Made by a program: the position numbers and the translations under genes | Shown here: piece by piece, positions 1 through 6,031 of the stretch | Numbering within the stretch: the first letter of the stretch is position 1 | Layout of the letters: every line of letters starts with the position of its first letter | The notes under the pieces: generated by a model | The model's database searches: none | What the model was told of the DNA's origin: nothing | Seen by the model: only the letters and a program-made list of their open reading frames with translations | Origin: Alphaproteobacteria bacterium UBA6411 | GTDB taxonomy: Bacteria > Pseudomonadota > Alphaproteobacteria > CAAGCB01 > CAG-977 | Assembly (NCBI GenBank): GCA_002438565.1 | Contig: DJPN01000039.1 | Span: forward strand, 1-17,648 | Reading direction: 5' to 3' | Length of the DNA: 17,648 nt

Positions 1-60
1 GCCGCCATATTTTTTATTCAAATGTTTCCACAGACGATAGCCGATTGAACGATGCTGCAT
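1..60 (-). CDS. Second acyltransferase-type gene, 5' end only (truncated by window edge)
   Basis: An ATG at 60-58 opens a frame that runs off the window after 20 codons. Its 20 residues (MQHRSIGYRL... ending KKYGG) are identical, also at DNA level, to the first 20 codons of the acyltransferase just upstream. A Shine-Dalgarno-like AGAGGA lies about 6 nt before the ATG (plus-strand 66-71), which supports a real start. The start lies inside the 3' end of the upstream gene, 47 bp overlapping, in another frame. Because only the shared N-terminus is visible, a paralogous hexapeptide acyltransferase is inferred, not shown; another protein sharing this leader is possible. Confidence 0.7.
   Translation of the reverse strand, partial: MQHRSIGYRLWKHLNKKYGG
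1..60. repeat. Direct repeat copy B (60 bp, perfect, may extend beyond window)
   Basis: Positions 1-60 are identical to 848-907. Both copies end exactly at a minus-strand ATG, and the sequences just upstream of the two ATGs then differ. Position 1 is the window edge, so the other boundary of the repeat is unknown. Confidence 0.97.
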
Positions 61-907
61 TTTTTTCCTCTTCCAATTTCCAGATAGGATCCCGATTCCA
101 TTGAATGTCATGTTTTAAGATTGTCGCCGGAGTACCTGCTGCGATACAACCTTTTTCATCAACGGATTTTGTTACTAAAGAATTTGCCCCTATAACGCAA
201 TTATCTGCAATGCAGACTCCTTTTAAAATAAAAACATTTTTTGCCAGCCATACATGATTGCCTATTTCAACATTTTTGCCATGATTGATAATTTCCCCGA
301 ATTTATCAAGAATTGTATGACCGTCCCCTGTCTTAATCGTTATATTATGTGAAAACATACAATCGTCGCCAATAACAATAGATGTTCCAACTTCTGTTGT
401 GACGACAAATTCATTTTTCTGACCGCATGAAAAATTATTTCCGACAACTATTTTACCTTTCGGAGCGCCTAAAACAAATTCCGTATCCCAATCAACAGAG
501 TATTTGGACGGAAAAATTTCAAAATATGTTTCGTCATAATTCATGAAAACGTTTGTTCTTAAAAATCGATGAGGAAGATGAATTTTGGCAATACAATCAT
601 TTGCATTCCAAATAAAGTTCAACCCGTCAATTCGTTCATTTTGTCCCAATTCACGTTCGATGCCGTTTTCAACAACGATAATGTGATTGTTGTTTCCGCT
701 AATTTGATATCCGGAGCAAGCATTTTCGTTTTCTTCAATCTTTGCTATCGTATTTTCTGTAACAGAGACTTCATCATTGTCAATTTTACAATCATCGGTT
801 GCACCCCCCCCAGAAATTATATTTTCGGTAACAGACACGTCATTGCTGCCGCCATATTTTTTATTCAAATGTTTCCACAGACGATAGCCGATTGAACGAT
901 GCTGCAT
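14..907 (-). CDS. Hexapeptide-repeat (left-handed beta-helix) acyltransferase, possibly phase-variable
   Basis: Likely O-acetyltransferase that decorates a sugar of the surface polysaccharide, in the cytoplasm or on the glycan precursor; donor and acceptor are not readable. The protein is 297 aa from ATG 907-905. That start was chosen for its ribosome binding site (GGAAGGAAG just upstream) and because the downstream gene repeats the same start; an in-frame TTG at 928 is unlikely. Residues 1-20 form a basic leader and 21-65 a low-complexity linker with two VSVTEN copies. About residues 150-262 form the left-handed beta-helix: repeated I/V-G-N/D-x steps, His187 and His197 as candidate catalytic histidines, and the closing A-A-G-T-P motif typical of xenobiotic/sugar acetyltransferases. 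A run of eight G encodes Gly33-35. The gene is clearly AT-richer than its upstream neighbours (positions 181-240 hold 18 G+C of 60), which suggests transfer. Its last codons overlap the next gene out of frame. Confidence 0.88.
   Translation of the reverse strand: MQHRSIGYRLWKHLNKKYGGSNDVSVTENIISGGGATDDCKIDNDEVSVTENTIAKIEENENACSGYQISGNNNHIIVVENGIERELGQNERIDGLNFIWNANDCIAKIHLPHRFLRTNVFMNYDETYFEIFPSKYSVDWDTEFVLGAPKGKIVVGNNFSCGQKNEFVVTTEVGTSIVIGDDCMFSHNITIKTGDGHTILDKFGEIINHGKNVEIGNHVWLAKNVFILKGVCIADNCVIGANSLVTKSVDEKGCIAAGTPATILKHDIQWNRDPIWKLEEEKNAASFNRLSSVETFE
751..845. repeat. Imperfect direct repeat pair (751-779 and 820-845)
   Basis: Two copies of a 26-29 bp unit, beginning tattttc and ending tcattg, differ by a 3-bp indel and a few substitutions. 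Both are in frame and encode VSVTEN-(I/T)-I, residues 24-31 and 47-54 of the acyltransferase, 23 codons apart. The G8 tract lies between them. Confidence 0.75.
804..811. repeat. Homopolymer tract C8 (G8 in the coding strand)
   Basis: Eight C in a row on the plus strand read as TCT GGG GGG GGT on the coding strand, codons 32-35 of the acyltransferase. Read by hand, removal of one G leads to a stop at 747-745, and gain of one G leads to a stop at 794-792. Either change truncates the protein before its beta-helix domain. Tracts of eight or more G are known to be hypermutable in Campylobacter; whether this organism switches is inference. Confidence 0.9.
848..907. repeat. Direct repeat copy A (60 bp, perfect)
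   Basis: This is the first 20 codons of the acyltransferase gene and is identical to positions 1-60. The copies lie 847 bp apart in the same orientation. Recombination between them would remove the whole first gene and place the second gene behind the first gene's ribosome binding site. Confidence 0.97.
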
Positions 908-929
908 TACTTCCTTCCTTCCATTCAAA

Positions 930-2117
930 TTATCTTTTTACGATTTTCAGAAACGGAATTTTATCGAACAGACGAACGCGTATTTTACGGTTGCCGGAGA
1001 TGATTTTTAACAATGGGATAATTCCGAAAAGTTTTAGCCACTTTTTGTCGTTTTTAAAATAAAGTGTTGCCAACGGAATCATGTTAAACATTTTTACGAC
1101 ATATCTTTGTTCCGGCGGATTGCCGACAGGACGGTTATGTAAAAAATCCCCTTTGGAAACAGCTTGCTTCGCTCTTAACGCCATTTCTTTTTGGTCATTG
1201 TTCATCACCGGCGATTTGCGGATAATGTCTTCGGAAACGTGCGACAGATTTTCTTTCAGCGTATTCCATTCCTCGTTTGTGCAACCGATTATCGGCAACC
1301 AGCCGACTGTATTTAAATATTCGTCCAAAAACAGATACGGTCCGACTTTGTCATAGGTGTTCGGATAACGTGTTTCAAACGAAGCGTGCGCTTCTTTCCA
1401 TCTTTGCAACATCGGGGCTAGTTTGAACGTATTGGTGGACGAAGTCATGTTTGTCATGCGATAATTGTAATACGGTTTGTTCAACCATGCGGCTTTGTCC
1501 GTATTCATAAAGGTGTCTATGCGGAATCCTACATCGACATAACCCGCGCCTTTTCCGGCAATGAAGCGAATGTTTTTGCCGTTTATCCACGAACGGCGGT
1601 AAATACCGCTCCACAAACTGGCGTGAACAGCCATTTGAGACGGATAATCCAAAATGGAAAAAGTTTTTTCTGTCGGCGTTGTTTTGGTTACCATATCAGC
1701 GTAACTGCAGACGTGTTTGACGTTCTTTTTGCCGTCTTTTTCATCAAAGTATTCATAATACGGCGTTTTTACCATATCCGCGTCCAGATTTTTGGCGCAG
1801 GCGTACATTTCCTGATACATTTCGGGTTCAATGAAATCGTCGGATTCGACAATGGCGATGTATTCGCCCGTCGCCAAATCCATGCCTTTGTTCACCGACG
1901 CGCCGTAACCGCCGTTTTTTTCATGAATGGTTTTAACGCGCGGATCGGTTTGTTCGTAATGGTCGATAATAAAGCGGCACGCGTCCATGTCGCCTTCGTC
2001 GACCAAAATGATTTCGATGTCTTTCAGCGTTTGATTCACAATAGAATCAATGCATTGAACCAGATATTTTTCGACCTTGTAAATCGGAACGATAACGGAA
2101 ACTTTGGGTTGAGCCAT
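930..2117 (-). CDS. Family 2 glycosyltransferase (ESDD type, long C-terminal region)
   Basis: Transfers a sugar from a nucleotide donor during polysaccharide or lipopolysaccharide assembly at the cytoplasmic face; donor and acceptor unknown. The 395-aa protein starts with the GT-A fold: PKVSVIVPIY at residues 4-13, D-S-I-x-N-Q-T-L near 24-31, and the metal-binding E-S-D-D at 91-94. The usual V-D-D-G-S loop reads V-D-E-G-D (39-43). About residues 150-240 hold the acceptor-side region with W-S-G-I-Y-R, and the C-terminus is basic. It resembles the glycosyltransferase at 3423-4460, suggesting an old duplication around the FAD enzyme gene between them. It starts 4 bp after that enzyme's stop, with AAAGG upstream, and ends 22 bp before the acyltransferase start. 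Confidence 0.93.
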   Translation of the reverse strand: MAQPKVSVIVPIYKVEKYLVQCIDSIVNQTLKDIEIILVDEGDMDACRFIIDHYEQTDPRVKTIHEKNGGYGASVNKGMDLATGEYIAIVESDDFIEPEMYQEMYACAKNLDADMVKTPYYEYFDEKDGKKNVKHVCSYADMVTKTTPTEKTFSILDYPSQMAVHASLWSGIYRRSWINGKNIRFIAGKGAGYVDVGFRIDTFMNTDKAAWLNKPYYNYRMTNMTSSTNTFKLAPMLQRWKEAHASFETRYPNTYDKVGPYLFLDEYLNTVGWLPIIGCTNEEWNTLKENLSHVSEDIIRKSPVMNNDQKEMALRAKQAVSKGDFLHNRPVGNPPEQRYVVKMFNMIPLATLYFKNDKKWLKLFGIIPLLKIISGNRKIRVRLFDKIPFLKIVKR

Positions 2118-2121
2118 TGTC

Positions 2122-3426
2122 TTAAAACCTTTCTGCCAAATTTTTGGACTGACGGATAATCGCGTCCATATTCAAATATTCAAACGAACCGAATCTGCCG
2201 TTCAGTTCGACACCCTGCTGTTTGAAGTAGTCGCGCAAAACGGTTGTGTTTTCTTTATGCGCCAAATCGTAAATGACGTAAGCGTAATCAAAACGTTTCA
2301 AATCCGTGAAATTCACGTCGCTTTCGCCGTCGATAAAGCCGATTTCCTTTAATCCGCCGATGATTTTCGCCGTCAGTTCGGCATCGGTCATCAAATCGAC
2401 ACGGTCGTTTTTACGATAGGTGACTTCAATCATATACGTTGCGGAATCGGGTTTGTGATACCGCCCGCCCATAAAATCCAGCTTTGACAAGCGGTGGAAA
2501 ATCACGTTTTTATCGGCGATCATAAACGCGTAGTTGTCGCCCGCGCGGTCGGGTTTGACGTTCACGATCGAAATCGCGATGGCGTTCGACCGCAAATTTT
2601 GCGCGGCGGAAACGACTTCGGCGGGCTTGTCGGCATTATACAGCGCGGTGAATTCGTCCAAAGGCATCGTTGACACCAATCGGTCGGAAACAAAAGTTTT
2701 GCCGCCGGCGACGACCTCGAATCCTTTTTCCGTTTTGCGCGCGGATTCGACGGGGCGGTTTGTCAAGATTTCAACCTTGCCGGACAGCTTTTCGCGCAAA
2801 GATTGAACAATCGCCGCCGTTCCGCCCTGCTTCGGGTAAGTGAAATAAAGCTGGTGCGTGTAACCGTCAATCGTTTCGCCCGCCGCGGATTTCAAGATGT
2901 CTTCTTTCGGCGGTTTCGGAATACGGTCGACCATTTGCGTATCCATAAACGACGGGTCGAATTTCCAAATCTTTTCATTGTACGGGCGCAAGTAAAGGTT
3001 GGTGATGCCTTCGCCGAACGTTTTTAAGAAAAACTGCAGCATGTTTTTCGCGCCGTAGTTTTCATACGGGTTGTGCATGAACGCGTTGACGCAATATGCT
3101 TTGTCTTCGTCGGGCAGTTTCGACAGATCGTTTTCAAACGGATACTGCACAAACGCCTTTTTATGCAAAATGCGATTTGAGCGGCGGTGTTTTTCATTGT
3201 TGTCGCCCAGCAATCCGTTCATGAAATCAAGAATTTCCTTGTCCTTTGAAAAGATAATGTGCGGTCCGACGTCGTATTCGATTCCGTTCGTTTCAAACGT
3301 GCGGCACAGTCCGCCGATTGTTTTTTCCTTTTCCAGCAGCGTGATTTTGGAAATATCGGATCTGTCTTGCAAAAAATACGCCAAAGACAGCGCGGACAGC
3401 CCGCCGCCCAAAATTGTCAAGTTCAT
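2122..3426 (-). CDS. FAD-dependent NAD(P)-binding oxidoreductase, UDP-galactopyranose mutase/amine-oxidase superfamily
   Basis: 434 aa. The N-terminus is a Rossmann FAD-binding site: beta strand NLTIL, then GGGLSAL at residues 7-13, an acidic L-L-E-K near 30-33, and the second flavin motif I-G-G-L-C-R at 37-42. The block Y-D-V-G-P-H (51-56) is typical of UDP-galactopyranose mutase-like and protoporphyrinogen-oxidase-like flavoproteins. The C-terminus has the family's closing flavin-contact motif, G-R-F-G-S-F-E-Y-L-N-M-D. In a glycan locus the natural guess is a sugar-nucleotide mutase or similar rearrangement, but it is not a close textbook Glf and the substrate cannot be read from sequence. 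It lies between two related glycosyltransferases. Its ATG overlaps the stop of the upstream gene (ATGA), and AAGGGG gives a good ribosome binding site. Confidence 0.85.
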   Translation of the reverse strand: MNLTILGGGLSALSLAYFLQDRSDISKITLLEKEKTIGGLCRTFETNGIEYDVGPHIIFSKDKEILDFMNGLLGDNNEKHRRSNRILHKKAFVQYPFENDLSKLPDEDKAYCVNAFMHNPYENYGAKNMLQFFLKTFGEGITNLYLRPYNEKIWKFDPSFMDTQMVDRIPKPPKEDILKSAAGETIDGYTHQLYFTYPKQGGTAAIVQSLREKLSGKVEILTNRPVESARKTEKGFEVVAGGKTFVSDRLVSTMPLDEFTALYNADKPAEVVSAAQNLRSNAIAISIVNVKPDRAGDNYAFMIADKNVIFHRLSKLDFMGGRYHKPDSATYMIEVTYRKNDRVDLMTDAELTAKIIGGLKEIGFIDGESDVNFTDLKRFDYAYVIYDLAHKENTTVLRDYFKQQGVELNGRFGSFEYLNMDAIIRQSKNLAERF

Positions 3427-4460
3427 TTTTTCCCCTTTCTATACAGTTTGAATTTCAATCCGCACAAGTTCATCGTTTTCCACCCGTCGCGGTTTTTCAA
3501 ATAAAACAGCCTTTGCCCGAAATTCGTGTATTCAGCATCAAGTGTCGATACTTTGCCCGCGATGAAATTGTAAAATCGCATTAACTGCTTTCCGACGGTT
3601 TTGCGATCGGGCGATACGGATAGGCGGTTGAAAAATTCGGCGGTTTTTGCTTTAAATTCGGTTTTGCTTTCCGCATCGCTCAACCGCCCGTAATCCCAGA
3701 GCAGGCGCGACAGCGTCGATTTGAAGAAATGCGCCGCCAGCGTTTTGCTTAACGTCCGCGGCGGAATTTTATCGTAAAGATATTCTTCCGCTTTCAATCC
3801 CGCAAAAGACGCGCGCTCGTTTTTGACGGACTGATTTTCATTGTCTTGATAATAAAAATACAGCGGTTCGGCGACAGAGGCGATTTTTGACGCTTTCAAC
3901 AGCGTTTCCATGTGAAAAGGCGCATCAATGAACGGCATGCGTTCCGGCATCATCGTAATGCCGTTTTTACGCAAAAAATCCGTTTTGTAAATCGCCGACC
4001 AGATTGACGGTTGGAAGCTTAATAAATCCGGTTTTTCCGCAATATTGAAAACCGCGTCATCGGGCGTGAACAAAACAGACGTGTTCTTTGCCGCATCGTC
4101 AAAAGCCCGCCGGAAACCGCCCTTGCATACGGCGGCATCGGCTTTCTTTGCCGCAGCGTACAGCCGTTCAAACATATTGACGCGGCACCAATCGTCCGAT
4201 TCGACAATGCCGACATATTCGCCCGCCGCTGCAGTCAAAGCTTGGTTGAACGCTTTGCCGTAACTGCCCGCGTGAAACACGATTTTGACGCGCGCGTCTT
4301 TGGCGGCGTAAGCGGCGCAAATATCATCGCAGTCTTGCGGTCCGTCCGTTCCTAAAATGACTTCGATATCCGTCAAAGTCTGATTCAAAATCGAATCCAG
4401 ACAGCGCGGCAGATACTCGGCCGTGTTGTAAATCGGAACAAAAACGGATACTTTAGGCAT
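3423..4460 (-). CDS. Family 2 glycosyltransferase (ESDD type)
   Basis: 345 aa, cytoplasmic sugar transferase for the surface glycan; specificity unknown. The GT-A core starts PKVSVFVPIYN (2-12), continues with L-D-S-I-L-N-Q-T-L (21-29), and has the divalent-metal motif E-S-D-D at 87-90. The nucleotide-binding loop is unusual: G-T-D-G-P-Q-D at 37-43 replaces the common V-D-D-G-S-x-D. The middle W-S-A-I-Y-K motif matches W-S-G-I-Y-R in the glycosyltransferase at 930-2117, so the two are probably paralogues. Its ATG shares one base with the stop of the isomerase gene (TGATG) and its stop overlaps the next start (ATGA), so it is translationally coupled on both sides. The Shine-Dalgarno sequence is weak, consistent with coupling. 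Confidence 0.93.
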   Translation of the reverse strand: MPKVSVFVPIYNTAEYLPRCLDSILNQTLTDIEVILGTDGPQDCDDICAAYAAKDARVKIVFHAGSYGKAFNQALTAAAGEYVGIVESDDWCRVNMFERLYAAAKKADAAVCKGGFRRAFDDAAKNTSVLFTPDDAVFNIAEKPDLLSFQPSIWSAIYKTDFLRKNGITMMPERMPFIDAPFHMETLLKASKIASVAEPLYFYYQDNENQSVKNERASFAGLKAEEYLYDKIPPRTLSKTLAAHFFKSTLSRLLWDYGRLSDAESKTEFKAKTAEFFNRLSVSPDRKTVGKQLMRFYNFIAGKVSTLDAEYTNFGQRLFYLKNRDGWKTMNLCGLKFKLYRKGKK

Positions 4461-5029
4461 CAGTACACTTTTCCCGTGATGACGCGCAGGGTCAGGTGGT
4501 CCATCATCATATGCAGGTCTTCGGAAATCTGCATGTCGTCGACGCCCATGTTGACGGAATGGGCGCAGATTTGTTTCAGCTTGCCGCCTTGATAGCCCGT
4601 CAGCCCGATTGTTACGCCGCCGCGATCGTTTGCGTATTCAATCGCTTTGACGACGTTTTTGGAATTGCCCGACCCGCTGATGCCGATGACGTAATCCCCC
4701 GGCATGAAAAAGTTTTTCAGCTGTTCGACCATGGCGTCTTCGTACGCGACGTCGTTGGAATACGCCATCATCGTCGCCGTGTTGTCGTTCAGACAGATGA
4801 ACTTGAAACGCTTGTCGTAACCGTAAGACGCGCCTTTGTTGAAATCGCAGCAGAAATGCGACGCCGTCGCCGCCGATCCGCCGTTGCCCATGATGAAAAT
4901 GGTGCGTCCTTCGTCGCGGGCGGTCAGCAGCAGGTTGATGAAATCGTTGATTTCGTCATGATTCAGCCGGTCGATTGTGGATTTCAGTTTGTCCAGATAT
5001 TCCTGAATGTCGGGGGTAAAGTCTGTCAT
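4460..5029 (-). CDS. gmhA: SIS-domain sedoheptulose-7-phosphate isomerase (GmhA-like)
   Basis: Predicted to convert sedoheptulose 7-phosphate to D-glycero-D-manno-heptose 7-phosphate, the first step towards GDP-heptose. It is 189 aa, the family's usual size, and a single SIS domain: phosphosugar loop GNGGSAATASHF at 48-59, second serine-rich loop ISGSGNSKNV at 117-126, and a C-terminal helix with His173 and His178. Against E. coli and Burkholderia GmhA, where the metal/catalytic set is His-Glu-Gln-His, the aligned positions here appear to be His58, Asp62, Glu170 and His178, a variant set. The call rests on the SIS fold plus its place directly next to heptose kinase and guanylyltransferase genes; another phosphosugar isomerase is possible. 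The ATG directly abuts the kinase stop (TAA then ATG), with AAAGGG as ribosome binding site. Confidence 0.85.
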   Translation of the reverse strand: MTDFTPDIQEYLDKLKSTIDRLNHDEINDFINLLLTARDEGRTIFIMGNGGSAATASHFCCDFNKGASYGYDKRFKFICLNDNTATMMAYSNDVAYEDAMVEQLKNFFMPGDYVIGISGSGNSKNVVKAIEYANDRGGVTIGLTGYQGGKLKQICAHSVNMGVDDMQISEDLHMMMDHLTLRVITGKVY

Positions 5030-6031
5030 TTAAAAACGCCCTTTCAACGAATGTTTATTGTAGTGAAGAATGACCGTGCCTTTGTTGTCGAATTTGAACG
5101 GCATTTCTTTCAAGTTCGCCAAAGCGTTGCGGACGCGCTGATGATTTTCCTCTTTGACATAGAACAGCAGGAAACCGCCGCCGCCCGCGCCCAGCAGCTT
5201 GCCGCCCAAAGCGCCCGCGCGCATCGCCGCGGCGTGGTGTTCGTCAATGAACGGATTGGATATGCCGCCCGCCAGTTCTTTTTTGTATTCCCAGCCGAGC
5301 TTTAAAATTTCGCCCAGAGAATCGATGTTGTTATGCAGCAATTCTTCGCGCAAATCCTTTGCCAGCTGCACCATTTTGTGCAGATTGGCGATTTTCGCCG
5401 CGTCGTCGGTCGTGTTTTTCTTCTGCTGTTTCAAAATGTCGCCCGCCGCGCGCGTTTGCCCCGTATAGAACAGCATCAGATTGTTTTCCAACCGTTCGTA
5501 ACCCTCTGTCGTCAAATAGACTTTTTCGACGTTGACTTTGCCGCTTTTTTCAAATTCGATAAAGTTCAGTCCGCCGCAGGCGCAAGCGTATTGATCCTGT
5601 TTTCCGATCGGTTCGCCCAGCAGGTCGATTTCGACATGACACGCTTGTTCGGCGATTTCCTCTTTGCTCATGTACGTTTCGTTGTACGCGTTGCACAAAT
5701 GAATCAATCCCGCCGTGAACGCCGAAGACGACGACAATCCCGTACCGGACGGAATGTCCGCGCTGGACGACAAATCGACGCCTTTGATCTTGTGCAGTTT
5801 GAACACTTCGCGGATAATGGGGTGCTTGATGCCGTCGACGTTTTCCGCGTGTTCAACTTCGGCGTATTTCAGAAAATAACCGTCTTTGAAAAAATACGGG
5901 TGCATGGACAGGTAGCAATACTTGTTAATCGCCGTCGACAAAACCGCGCCGCCGTATTTTTCGTAGTAGTTCGCCAAGTCGCTTCCGCCGCCCGCAAAGC
6001 TGACGCGGAAAGGTGTGCGCGTGATAATCAT
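5030..6031 (-). CDS. hddA: GHMP kinase, D-glycero-alpha-D-manno-heptose 7-phosphate kinase
   Basis: Phosphorylates heptose 7-phosphate at C1 with ATP to give the alpha-1,7-bisphosphate, step two of GDP-heptose synthesis in the cytoplasm. The 333-aa protein has the GHMP layout: N-terminal substrate motif T-R-T-P-F-R-V-S-F-A-G-G-G-S-D (4-18), ATP-binding loop PSGTGLSSSSA (94-104), G-K-Q-D-Q-Y near 143-148, and C-terminal GKLLGAGGGG (277-286). The opening motif and the neighbours match HddA rather than galactokinase or mevalonate kinase. The start is fixed by a strong GAGGAGG a few nt upstream and by the ATGA overlap with the fused transferase/phosphatase gene. Its product is the substrate of the phosphatase half of that gene. 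Confidence 0.93.
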   Translation of the reverse strand: MIITRTPFRVSFAGGGSDLANYYEKYGGAVLSTAINKYCYLSMHPYFFKDGYFLKYAEVEHAENVDGIKHPIIREVFKLHKIKGVDLSSSADIPSGTGLSSSSAFTAGLIHLCNAYNETYMSKEEIAEQACHVEIDLLGEPIGKQDQYACACGGLNFIEFEKSGKVNVEKVYLTTEGYERLENNLMLFYTGQTRAAGDILKQQKKNTTDDAAKIANLHKMVQLAKDLREELLHNNIDSLGEILKLGWEYKKELAGGISNPFIDEHHAAAMRAGALGGKLLGAGGGGFLLFYVKEENHQRVRNALANLKEMPFKFDNKGTVILHYNKHSLKGRF

